Below, in pieces: positions 18,176 through 25,049 of a stretch of 36,739 nucleotides of DNA. Positions within the stretch are counted from its first letter, which is position 1; every line of letters starts with the position of its first letter. A program made the translations under genes and the position numbers. This DNA is from Lachnospiraceae bacterium. GTDB lineage: Bacteria; Bacillota; Clostridia; Lachnospirales; Lachnospiraceae. Under the pieces are notes generated by a model that had not been told where the DNA came from, made no database searches, and was given only the letters and a program-made list of their open reading frames with translations. Where the stretch lies: contig JAFSTX010000073.1 in NCBI GenBank assembly GCA_017445585.1, positions 1 to 36,739 of the forward strand, read 5' to 3'.

Positions 18176-19531
18176 TCAGATAACGACTGTCTCCAGTCCC
18201 AGCAAAGCACCGAAGAATCTGAGCTCGTCCACCGTAGTTCCGTAAACAAAGGCGCTGTGGTGGGTCGCCCCGTTCATACTGAGCTCCTTCAGAAACTCCG
18301 CGGTGGAAGCCGCCTTTTCCGGTTTCATCCAGCCTCTTATAGAAGCCGGAAAATTATCCGACTGGAACCCCAGCATTCTTGCAGGCGCAAGGAGCAGCTT
18401 ATAATCACTTTGTCCACGGCTGACATTTACAAACACGCCGCTGCCGCCCTTCATGCGGGCGTAGGCACAGTATGTATCCACAAAACCGCCTTTATAGGCA
18501 ACTTGCGGCCTGTTATCAGCTATCCTGTAATTCATCTCTCCCATATGGCTGAGAAAAAGCATACCGTTCTCCCAGTCCGGACAGAAGATCTCTATAAAAT
18601 TCGTCTCGGGAAAGCCCCTCAACAGCGCACCTACAAAAGCGGAGGTCAGGCCGTCGCCTTCGCCGGCATAACCGATACCGCGTTCCATGGCCTTGCAGCA
18701 TTCGACAAAAGGAAGCTCCTTTACGCTTCTGAAATTGACTGAAAAGGCGCCAAAACCGTTATCCTCTATACACCTTCGAAGTCCGAGTCCGACGGTAAGG
18801 CTGCGTCTGTAGCCATCAATATCCGTGCCATCCGGAAAGTCAAAGCGCTCCCGATCGAGGGCAAGCTCTTTTTCCACATCACTGTTCTCCGGCTCCCCGG
18901 CATACCTTGTCAGGATATCTGCAGACAGATTGGTTATCTCTATCCCAAAGCGATCCCTCAGCTCTGAGGGCTCTACTGAGAAATCTCCCATTCCGGGGAA
19001 GCTTCCGCCAAACAGTCCCACACGCATGCCTCGCAGGGAGCGCGCGGCTACCGCAGCACGTACGTATCCGCACGCCTCACCCACGACGTCCGTAAGGCTC
19101 ATATGGCCTGCAGCGATGGCGTAGGGCTTGCCCCGGCGGGCAAGCATACTGCACATATCCATCACTCCGTGGATTCCGTGGTTGTACATTATCTCTCCGG
19201 GATCCTGCTCATTGGTGAAGTTCAGCGTCTCTGTCGTATCCAGAACCACAACGGGAAGCTTTGTCCGGCACAACGCGCCGACTGCCTCCAGGGAAGGCGA
19301 ATACGCCATATGCACTGTGACGATCGCATCTGTCTTTTCTTTTTCAAACAGGTCTACGGCCTCTTCAAACTCGCTCCTGATCCGGCAGAAATCCGCGGTA
19401 CGGACCACATTAAAGCCGCGGCCCTCAAAATCAGCGGCGATCCTTTCGTAAAAGGCCTGCATCCGCGGCCTCACATGAGGGCTGCTGATATCGTAGATAT
19501 CTATATACAGAGGCAAAAGTCCTATCTTCAT
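18176..19531 (-). CDS. L-arabinose/L-fucose isomerase-like protein
   Basis: About 451 residues of the fucose/arabinose isomerase-like superfamily. Features include an N-terminal Rossmann-like domain (GLLPLYIDIYD; DAIVTVHMAYSPS), TDVVGEACGYVRAA in the middle, and candidate metal ligands in YAGEGDGLTSA, LFLSHMGEMN and NGATHHSAF. It would interconvert aldose and ketose ahead of the FGGY kinase. ATG 19529-19531 is chosen because GGAG lies 9 nt upstream and MKIGLLPLYID begins the first strand; a frame extension to 19558 adds nine residues with a poor site. Its exact sugar is unknown and the sequence is divergent from classical AraA, so a different keto-sugar activity is possible. Confidence 0.75.
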   Translation of the reverse strand: MKIGLLPLYIDIYDISSPHVRPRMQAFYERIAADFEGRGFNVVRTADFCRIRSEFEEAVDLFEKEKTDAIVTVHMAYSPSLEAVGALCRTKLPVVVLDTTETLNFTNEQDPGEIMYNHGIHGVMDMCSMLARRGKPYAIAAGHMSLTDVVGEACGYVRAAVAARSLRGMRVGLFGGSFPGMGDFSVEPSELRDRFGIEITNLSADILTRYAGEPENSDVEKELALDRERFDFPDGTDIDGYRRSLTVGLGLRRCIEDNGFGAFSVNFRSVKELPFVECCKAMERGIGYAGEGDGLTSAFVGALLRGFPETNFIEIFCPDWENGMLFLSHMGEMNYRIADNRPQVAYKGGFVDTYCAYARMKGGSGVFVNVSRGQSDYKLLLAPARMLGFQSDNFPASIRGWMKPEKAASTAEFLKELSMNGATHHSAFVYGTTVDELRFFGALLGLETVVI

Positions 19532-19573
19532 TCCTGTATGCTCCGTTTCAAAATACATAGCTTTACGCCGAAT

Positions 19574-20068
19574 CTATTCGCCTATTATCATCACCTGAGC
19601 AGTCCTTGCGCGTCCTCTGGTGCTGTCAAAATCTATATAATAGATATGCCCGAACTCGCCAAGATCCGCCTTGCCATCCTCAATAACTATTGTTTCGCTG
19701 CGTCCGATGATGGAGGAACGCAGGTGGGCGTCAGTATTATGACAGCCTCTGGCATCCTCATCATGCTCCTTTGCAAAGGCGAGAGCCTTTGGTCCGGGAT
19801 GGAGATACATTCCCTCGTATCTGCACTCGGGGATGAGTTTCTCCATTACATTCACCAGATCCTGCTGAAGCGTCTCGAGTCCTGTCATGGACATATCGAA
19901 GGCACACTCCTGTGTAATTACGCAGCAGGTGGTATGGTGGGAATAGACCACGGCAATGCCATCTCTGACACCCGATCTCTCTATGATCTGCCTTGTCTGC
20001 TCCGTCACGTCGTGAAAGCTGTATGCTCTATCTCTGGACTGAAGTCTGAAGGACTCTCTGTATACCAT
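19574..20068 (-). CDS. YjbQ-family (UPF0047) protein, first paralog
   Basis: A 164-residue member of the YjbQ/UPF0047 family, recognised by VVYSHHTTCCVITQEC, MYLHPGP, HNTDAHLRSSIIGRSETI and a C-terminal FGHIYYIDFD. Family members have weak thiamine-phosphate synthase activity, but the physiological reaction is not settled. The conserved His and Cys residues form the putative active site and are all present. It begins inside the end of the triose-phosphate isomerase homolog (41-bp overlap) with AGGAGG 7 nt upstream, implying coupled translation. A second paralog heads the other operon. This context suggests a role in sugar-phosphate chemistry. Confidence 0.88.
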   Translation of the reverse strand: MVYRESFRLQSRDRAYSFHDVTEQTRQIIERSGVRDGIAVVYSHHTTCCVITQECAFDMSMTGLETLQQDLVNVMEKLIPECRYEGMYLHPGPKALAFAKEHDEDARGCHNTDAHLRSSIIGRSETIVIEDGKADLGEFGHIYYIDFDSTRGRARTAQVMIIGE

Positions 20069-20807
20069 CCTCTTTCCTCCTCTTAAAATCTCTCATATGC
20101 AGAACCTGTCTGTTTTTCAGGTCATCTGCCGCTCTCCGGGTCGCTCCGATCATCTCGTCTATCATTGCGAACGGATCATAGGCGTTCATTATCCCGGATG
20201 CAGCTCCTGCGGCCTCGGAACCGGCCATGATAAAGTCATAAACCTGCTGCCCGCAGGTGATACCGGCCGCCTGCTCCACAAGTATCTTCGGGTCTATCGC
20301 TTTTATCGCTTCTATGGAGCCTTTCACATAATCCATCGGACTGGTTCCGTTGCCGCCTCCTATGATGGCTGACGGCTCGGGATTGATGATGTCCGGATGA
20401 AGGTTAGCTATAGCCCTGGCCTCATCCAGCGTATCCGCGCAGGCAAATACAAGCATATCCAGCTCTCTGGCACGGTCGATAGTGGCCTTCATCTGTGGAA
20501 GGCTCATGGGCTTTTCGCAGTGATTGATCACAACTCCCTCTGCTCCCGCATCTCTCAGCGCCTCAGGCAGGATATCCGCCATGCCTCTGCCGGGCCTCAG
20601 CGTGTCCATGTATGGGGCGAAGATGATCAAATGCTTCGTATTCTCGGCAACACGCCGGATCTCTACAGCGGGACAGATAAAAAGCACATCTATATCGTAT
20701 CGCTCCGCGGCTGCGTCGGCTGCCAGGGCATATTCCAGCAGTTTATCACCGTAAACGTAATTCTTTGTTCCTATTTCAAAATAGGGCGTTCGTATCTTCC
20801 TTTTCAA
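20028..20807 (-). CDS. Archaeal-type triose-phosphate isomerase homolog
   Basis: A 259-residue TIM-barrel protein resembling the short archaeal branch of triose-phosphate isomerase. Catalytic residues align by eye: K15 in FEIGTKNY, H96 and E98 in VINHCEKP, and E144 in INPEPSAIIGGG, with a phosphate-gripping VEQAAGITCGQQV near residue 196. It is unlikely to be the housekeeping enzyme because it leads a sugar operon; tetrulose-phosphate or related ketose-phosphate isomerisation is plausible, by analogy with TIM homologs in tetritol catabolism. Translation starts at TTG 20805-20807 behind AAGGAG. It is the first gene after the operon promoter. Confidence 0.8.
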   Translation of the reverse strand: MKRKIRTPYFEIGTKNYVYGDKLLEYALAADAAAERYDIDVLFICPAVEIRRVAENTKHLIIFAPYMDTLRPGRGMADILPEALRDAGAEGVVINHCEKPMSLPQMKATIDRARELDMLVFACADTLDEARAIANLHPDIINPEPSAIIGGGNGTSPMDYVKGSIEAIKAIDPKILVEQAAGITCGQQVYDFIMAGSEAAGAASGIMNAYDPFAMIDEMIGATRRAADDLKNRQVLHMRDFKRRKEDGIQRVLQTSVQR

Positions 20808-20837
20808 AGCCTGATACTCCTTGATCTGTTTTTGAGT

Positions 20838-20855
20838 CCGCCGTCACTGCGGCGG
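20838..20855 (-). promoter_or_regulatory. Leader hairpin of operon 1
   Basis: A perfect CCGCCG-N6-CGGCGG inverted repeat lies in the 5' leader about 30 bp before the first start codon. No T run follows, so termination is unlikely; it may affect translation initiation or mRNA stability. Confidence 0.4.
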
Positions 20856-20894
20856 CGAACATGAATACTTTGAGGGATTATCCTCCATACGTAA

Positions 20895-20923
20895 ATATTA
20901 GCTGCGGACAATTTGTTTGTCAA
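20895..20923 (-). promoter_or_regulatory. Operon 1 promoter (TTGACA-N17-TAATAT)
   Basis: Reading the minus strand, -35 TTGACA is at 20918-20923 and -10 TAATAT at 20895-20900 with a 17-bp spacer, a near-consensus sigma-A promoter. Transcription would begin near 20888, about 80 nt before the TTG start. A perfect short palindrome, GACAA-TTTGT-TTGTC (20907-20921), overlaps the -35 and spacer and could be an operator. Confidence 0.8.
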
Positions 20924-20972
20924 TATTATTTTTCATAATTAAAGCAATTATTTTGCAGAATGAATATATTGA

Positions 20973-20987
20973 TTTGTAAAACGAAAG
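20973..20987 (-). promoter_or_regulatory. Candidate DeoR-type operator 1
   Basis: On the minus strand this reads CTTTCGTTTTACAAA, matching 13 of 15 positions of the site inside the regulator promoter at 21270-21285 in opposite orientation. It lies about 50 bp upstream of the operon 1 -35 box. T-rich TTTCGTTT-type sequences are typical of DeoR/GlpR-family operators. Related TTTCGTAA boxes occur at 21042-21050 and 21199-21206. Confidence 0.5.
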
Positions 20988-21064
20988 CGTATTTTTCTGA
21001 TTTCGAGCATAAAATATATTTTCAAAATTTTTTGGTTTTGTTTTCGTAAGTTTTGTACGATGAC

Positions 21065-21094
21065 GGAGATATGCCGGACTCCCGGCGCATCTCC
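21065..21094. other. GC-rich stem-loop in the divergent intergenic region
   Basis: GGAGAT and ATCTCC enclose a second perfect stem GCCGG-ACTC-CCGGC, making a long hairpin separated only by a 2x2 internal loop. It lies in a GC-rich patch (21061-21115) within otherwise very AT-rich DNA. No T run follows on either strand. Function unknown: operator, remnant or small RNA are all possible. Confidence 0.4.
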
Positions 21095-21265
21095 CGCGCA
21101 GCGCGCGTCTCAAAAGTGCAGGACTATCTCTCATTTCGAAACACGTCGGAAACACGCGTTTTAATATAATTACACCATAAGAACTCCATTTTCAGACGTT
21201 TCGTAATATCAACTATTTTTATTGAAATTACCGAAAATGATTTCAAAAATCAATTTTACAATGTA

Positions 21266-21294
21266 TTGACTTTCGTTTTGTAAAGTGATATTCT
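21266..21294 (+). promoter_or_regulatory. Promoter of the DeoR-family regulator
   Basis: -35 TTGACT (21266-21271) and -10 TATTCT (21289-21294) are separated by 17 bp. Start of transcription is expected near 21301, giving a leader of about 75 nt. The candidate operator at 21270-21285 fills the spacer, which would allow autorepression. Confidence 0.65.
21270..21285 (+). promoter_or_regulatory. Candidate DeoR-type operator 2
   Basis: CTTTCGTTTTGTAAAG lies between the -35 and -10 of the regulator promoter. It shares CTTTCGTTTT and AAA with the inverted site at 20973-20987. Its position predicts repressor binding that blocks RNA polymerase. Confidence 0.5.
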
Positions 21295-21374
21295 TGTATA
21301 GTTTTATAAGAGTGAGTGAAAAGCTTCACATATTATTTATTGGGTTTTACACAGAAAGCATCAGAAAGGTTCAT

Positions 21375-22145
21375 ATGTCCGGCAAGAGCGACAAACAGAA
21401 TTTAAGAAAAGAATACATCCTCAGCAAACTGCGTGAGGATGGGAAAGTGTCTATTGAAAAACTCAGCAAAGAGCTGAATGTAACTTCCGTCACTATGCGA
21501 AAGGATCTTAACATGATGGAGGAAGAGGGACTTCTTATGCGTGTGTCCGGAGGAGCCGCTCTCCGGCCGGAGGGATCCCCATCCTACACTTCAAAAAAGA
21601 CCACGTTCCTTAAGGAAAAAATAAAGATAGCGAACGCCATCGCAAAGACAATCTCTGATGGCGAAACGCTTTTTATCGGTACGGGCACCACATGCCTGGA
21701 GATAGCCAAGGCACTCCGCGACCGCCATTCTCTGAGCATAGTCACGACATCACTGGACGTAGCTTCCATACTGAAGAACGTGTCGGATTTCCGCGTTGTC
21801 CTGCTTGGCGGCGAGCTTAATCCCGAATACGGCTTTACATACGGCAGTGATACCCTCGAGCAAATCTCCCACTACAGAACAGACTGGTCCATTCTTTCCA
21901 TAGACGGCATCAGCACCGGCGGCGGAGTCACAAACTGTCACTCCGAGGAAGCGCCTATCGACCGGATGATGATCGCCAATTCAAAGCGCGTCATCGTAGC
22001 CGCTGACCACTCCAAGGTCGGCAATGCCGGCTTCTACCGGGTCTGCGATATATCCGACGAGCTGATGCTCATCACCGATTCTGACGCCGACAGGAACGAG
22101 CTGGCTGCCATAGCTTCTGCTGGTGCGAGAGTGGTCACAGTCTGA
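21375..22145 (+). CDS. DeoR/GlpR-family transcriptional regulator
   Basis: A 256-residue regulator. Residues about 10-60 form the DeoR winged helix-turn-helix (YILSKLREDGKVSIEKLSKE, then NVTSVTMRKDL and the wing VSGGAAL). The rest is the sugar-phosphate-sensing DeoRC domain with IGTGTTCLEIAKAL, TTSLDVASIL, VVLLGGELN, LSIDGISTGGGVTN and VIVAADHSKVG. Proteins of this family usually repress sugar operons and release DNA upon binding a phosphorylated intermediate. It is the only complete plus-strand gene here, divergent from operon 1, so it most likely controls that operon and itself. ATG 21375 has AAAGG 5 nt upstream; the longer frame upstream would include the promoter. Confidence 0.93.
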   Translation: MSGKSDKQNLRKEYILSKLREDGKVSIEKLSKELNVTSVTMRKDLNMMEEEGLLMRVSGGAALRPEGSPSYTSKKTTFLKEKIKIANAIAKTISDGETLFIGTGTTCLEIAKALRDRHSLSIVTTSLDVASILKNVSDFRVVLLGGELNPEYGFTYGSDTLEQISHYRTDWSILSIDGISTGGGVTNCHSEEAPIDRMMIANSKRVIVAADHSKVGNAGFYRVCDISDELMLITDSDADRNELAAIASAGARVVTV

Positions 22146-22288
22146 CGGTCATAAACTATCTGAGTGAGTTCGAATCCCTGCGTCCCGTTGATTCAGTATC
22201 TTTGTTGTTTTTATTTGTGAAAACTCAATTTCAAAGACAGAAGGAATAACGTATGGCAGCACATGCAAGCTCACTTGCGCACACAAAA

Positions 22289-22316
22289 GCCGCAGCGACA
22301 AATTCTCCGCTGCGGC
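22289..22316 (-). terminator. Rho-independent terminator for the minus-strand surface-protein gene
   Basis: A perfect 9-bp stem (GCCGCAGCG / CGCTGCGGC) with a 10-nt loop. On the minus strand it is followed by TTTTGTG; on the plus strand A residues follow, so it acts leftward. It lies about 30 bp after the stop of the out-of-frame tail (22345) and about 105 bp after the in-frame stop. The remaining DNA from 22146 to 22288 shows nothing else convincing. Confidence 0.7.
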
Positions 22317-22344
22317 AAAACTATAATCGATCATTAAACTGATC

Positions 22345-22440
22345 TTACAGTCTCTCTTTTTTCTCGATATCCAGGAAATACTTGTAGGTGTCCACGGTCA
22401 GCTCGCCGGCCTGATTACTTATTATAAAAGCGGACCCCAC
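22345..22440 (-). pseudogene. Out-of-frame protein-like 3' tail of the surface-protein gene
   Basis: Just past and overlapping the stop of the preceding minus-strand gene, a different frame encodes 31 residues that look like a real C-terminus (SNQAGELTVDTYKYFLDIEK, then KERL, stop TAA at 22345). A TGA lies immediately upstream in this frame and no ribosome binding site is present, so it is not an independent gene. The terminator follows within 30 bp. A frameshift in the surface-protein gene, or a leftover end of a deleted gene, would explain it. Chance coding cannot be excluded. Confidence 0.35.
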
Positions 22441-23492
22441 TTTTCATCTTCATCCAAATCGGAGGATTCGAGAGAATCCAGGTCAATCTCCTCTCCGGAG
22501 CTCGAATCGACCACAATCAGTCCACTTGCCTGAGGCTCTATGGCTGCGTAGGCATCGGCCGAAGCGCCGTATACATATATAGCCTTTACCATTGCCGAGA
22601 GAGCCGTATCTTCTGAATCAGCCTTCGCTGCAACATAAGAATTCACGCTGTATCTGATGGTGCTGTACTCATTGCCTTCGCTGTCGGTCAACGATACCGT
22701 CCATACCGTATCGTAATCGGTAGCTGACAGACCGCCGACGCTCACATGATATTTGCCGTCATCCTCCTTTTCACCAAGCATGAAAACCGCAGGAGAACCG
22801 TCTCCGGCTGTAACGGTAAGTCTGTCCGCCATGGTCGCATTTGCCTTGAATCTGATGCGGATGTAATTTGATATCAGCAGCGACGCAGAGGTAATCCTAT
22901 CCTCTGCAGTACCCATAACGACGATCTCGGTATCCGAAGCCGGCGAGGTAAAGACCTGCGTCCTTTCTGCAGCAACCCATGCAGGTGAATCCGCAGGATC
23001 ATCAGTCCTGTAATTCACATAATTCTGTGCCGCTGCTCCCAGAACAAGAGCATCCGCCATCAGAGTCTTCAGTGCGGCATACTGCTCTCCGCTGACTCCG
23101 AGAGTCGCAGGGTCGGCAGCATAGAGTGTCTCAAAATATCCCCTGATACTGAATGTCTTCGTATCGAGGACTTCGGTTCCATCTAACAGAGTTATGGTAA
23201 TCTCATCAATCATATACTGGGCATATATCCCGGTAAAATCAAAGCGCCTCACTCCGTCAGCAACCGTCCCCTCGGTAGTCTCTTCTCTGCCTGCTCCCTC
23301 GAATCTAACCTTAGGAGCGGAAACGGAGGAATCCGTCTTCGCAGTGACGTGCAGAGTAAAATCAGACGCTGCCGAGATCCACGCAGTATCAATGGTACCC
23401 TTCGGATCAGCCTGAGCACGTAAAGCTCCCGGAGCGAAAAGACCGATAATGAACGCAAATAAAATGATCAGTGATATTTCTTTTCTTTTCAT
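22422..23492 (-). CDS. Secreted surface protein of unknown function
   Basis: A 356-residue protein with a signal peptide (MKRKEISLIILFAFIIGLFA, then PGALRAQA). Two similar beta-type halves are visible: the first runs from DTAWISAASDFTLHVTAKT to TFSIRGYFETLY and then ALVLGAAAQNYVNYRTDD, and the second from ITSASLLISNYIRIRFKANA to YSVNSYVAAKA and then MVKAIYVYGASADAY. This layout recurs in secreted proteins of gut Clostridia, where it accompanies carbohydrate or repeat domains. An acidic tail (EIDLDSLESSDLDEDEK) ends abruptly in WGPLL; see the out-of-frame tail beyond it. ATG 23490-23492 follows AAAGGAG by 10 nt; a GTG 24 bp earlier overlaps that site and is unlikely. It has its own promoter and terminator. 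Confidence 0.8.
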   Translation of the reverse strand: MKRKEISLIILFAFIIGLFAPGALRAQADPKGTIDTAWISAASDFTLHVTAKTDSSVSAPKVRFEGAGREETTEGTVADGVRRFDFTGIYAQYMIDEITITLLDGTEVLDTKTFSIRGYFETLYAADPATLGVSGEQYAALKTLMADALVLGAAAQNYVNYRTDDPADSPAWVAAERTQVFTSPASDTEIVVMGTAEDRITSASLLISNYIRIRFKANATMADRLTVTAGDGSPAVFMLGEKEDDGKYHVSVGGLSATDYDTVWTVSLTDSEGNEYSTIRYSVNSYVAAKADSEDTALSAMVKAIYVYGASADAYAAIEPQASGLIVVDSSSGEEIDLDSLESSDLDEDEKWGPLL

Positions 23493-23594
23493 AGATATCT
23501 GACTCCTTTTTTTCACGTACCATATACACAGATGCCCGTTCTGGTGGCCATGACCCTAAAAAAGGCTTTCTGTGGAACACATTTATTAATAAAT

Positions 23595-23623
23595 ATGATA
23601 ACCGAAGGCAGTCCGAATGTCAA
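23595..23623 (-). promoter_or_regulatory. Promoter of the surface-protein gene (TTGACA-N17-TATCAT)
   Basis: On the minus strand, -35 TTGACA (23618-23623) and -10 TATCAT (23595-23600) are 17 bp apart. The leader would be about 95 nt. The -10 and spacing are the same as in the operon 2 promoter. Confidence 0.8.
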
Positions 23624-23625
23624 AC

Positions 23626-23644
23626 ATTTCTTTCTCAAAGAAAT
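23626..23644 (-). promoter_or_regulatory. Perfect palindrome abutting the -35 box
   Basis: ATTTCTTT-CTC-AAAGAAAT on the plus strand is a perfect 8-bp inverted repeat with a 3-bp centre, ending 2 bp upstream of the -35 box of the surface-protein promoter. Position and symmetry suggest a regulator-binding site. Confidence 0.5.
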
Positions 23645-23682
23645 CTTTTTATTCTTTTATGGATAGATATCTTGAAATATTT

Positions 23683-23700
23683 CTTTCTTTTTGAAAAGTT
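23683..23700 (-). repeat. 18-bp upstream element, copy 1
   Basis: AACTTTTCAAAAAGAAAG (minus strand) is identical to the sequence at 36208-36225. Here it overlaps the stop codon of the PHP gene, about 60 bp upstream of the -35 box of the surface-protein promoter. It contains CTTTT-CA-AAAAG, a palindrome. Confidence 0.5.
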
Positions 23701-24973
23701 ATTGCTTTCCGATGCGGCTGTAGCGGCTGACCCTCTCGTCAAGGTCGGGGCAGAGTCTGCGGCTCTTTTCAGAGAACATGGCGTCCTCTATGTCCGCGGT
23801 AGCCGCCTTTTCGTGGCCTATCAGCGCCCAGGTGGCCTCTCCCAGATGCGCAAAAAGCGGATCCGAAAGCGCCTCGCAGATAAACTTCTGCCTCGGAGAG
23901 TTGATATCCTCGCCGGAAACCTGAAAGAGCCCGTGGCTCCTCGCCAGCTCCATCACCCTCTCCAGCTGCTGCCTGCTGTTGCGGCTGGGCATATACGTCA
24001 CGGCGTTAAAGCCGAGCTCCGTGATCTCGTCAAAGAGGAGCTCGAGATAATCGTCCTCAAACTTCTGGGACTTTTTATCTCCCGTAACGGAGCTTCCCAC
24101 GTCGCCCAGGTACGCGTAGCAGAGTATGCATCCAAAGCGCGATGCGACCCTGACTATCTCCTCTGCGCCAGGGCATTCCTCGTCAGCGTCGATATAAAAA
24201 CGCTCGACGAAATTGCTCTTGAGCACGCCCAGGACGTCATAGAGATAGTACTGCGGGGTGCTGCGCCCGGCCAGGAGCCTGTCGGCGGCGGAGCCGGAAA
24301 GCGGAAGCCCGAGCGTATCTCCGAGGAAGCTTACCAGCCGCTCGGGTTCATTAAACCTTTCCGCCATCTTCAGCGCAAGCGCATAACACAGATGTCTCTC
24401 GGTAACGCTGCCGCCTTCGGCATGCTGCGAAAGCGGAAGCACGTCTCTTTCAAAATCCAGCGTGATCCCGTAGGAAGCGAAGATCTCCGAAAGTCTGGCT
24501 GTCATGGCGCGGTTGCGCTTATTCCTTTTCTCCCTGTAGGGGGCAAAATAATCGTTGAGCGCCTCGATATTCTGGTGCGGCACCCCGTGAAGCGTGCAGT
24601 AGGCCACGGACTTCTGGTCGGGGTTGTTGATGCGGCGTCCGGCAAGCCTCGTGCCGCTCATATCCACTCTGCACTCCAGCCCGCAGGTAACTGGCATGCC
24701 CAGTATCTCTCCGGCCTTTATAAACTCGCGGGCGCCGCTGATCGAGTCGTGATCCATGATCCCGGCCGTCACCAGCCCTGCCTGCCAGGCCATATAAAGC
24801 GCCTTGGTCGGGGAATACGGTGAAAAGGAATATGTCGTGTGGATGTGGTTGTTTACATAAGAGGTCGTCTCCGGCGCGGGAAGCAGCCCCGCGTCGGTGT
24901 CCTTTTTTATCGCAGCGAGCGCTTCCAGACGCTCTGCGGCGCTTTCGGCGTTCAAAGCCTTTATCATGTCCAT
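23699..24973 (-). CDS. PHP-domain metal-dependent phosphoesterase-like protein
   Basis: A 424-residue PHP (polymerase and histidinol phosphatase) domain protein. Metal-binding motifs are NNHIHTTYSFSPYSP (H43, H45), GIMDHDS (D74, H75, D76), CGLECRVD (Glu) and later ISGEDIN-like positions near VSGEDINSP. Small PHP proteins hydrolyse phosphomonoesters, phosphodiesters or sugar phosphates. Here, as the last gene of operon 2, it could remove a phosphate from an intermediate or correct a by-product. The start codon follows AGGAG by 7 nt. No terminator is obvious after the stop, so read-through into the surface-protein gene is possible. Confidence 0.85.
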   Translation of the reverse strand: MDMIKALNAESAAERLEALAAIKKDTDAGLLPAPETTSYVNNHIHTTYSFSPYSPTKALYMAWQAGLVTAGIMDHDSISGAREFIKAGEILGMPVTCGLECRVDMSGTRLAGRRINNPDQKSVAYCTLHGVPHQNIEALNDYFAPYREKRNKRNRAMTARLSEIFASYGITLDFERDVLPLSQHAEGGSVTERHLCYALALKMAERFNEPERLVSFLGDTLGLPLSGSAADRLLAGRSTPQYYLYDVLGVLKSNFVERFYIDADEECPGAEEIVRVASRFGCILCYAYLGDVGSSVTGDKKSQKFEDDYLELLFDEITELGFNAVTYMPSRNSRQQLERVMELARSHGLFQVSGEDINSPRQKFICEALSDPLFAHLGEATWALIGHEKAATADIEDAMFSEKSRRLCPDLDERVSRYSRIGKQ

Positions 24974-25049
24974 TGCATATCTCCTGTCATGAAAAATCGT
25001 CTTTGCCTTTGGCAGCGGATGATCCGCAAAAGCAGCCCCTTGGGCAGGG

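Noticed and set aside
20898-21155. An 85-codon minus-strand open frame in the divergent intergenic region
   Set aside because: It crosses the operon 1 promoter and the hairpin island, has no ribosome binding site and a composition typical of non-coding AT-rich DNA.
22169-22178. TTCGAATCCC resembling a tRNA T-loop
   Set aside because: No flanking T-stem pairing or acceptor stem; the sequence upstream is coding for the regulator. Not a tRNA or clear att site.
22149-22334. A 61-codon minus-strand open frame beyond the terminator
   Set aside because: It spans the terminator hairpin, lacks a start signal and shows no protein character.
23672-24823. A 383-codon plus-strand open frame
   Set aside because: Antisense to the PHP gene, whose metal motifs are intact.
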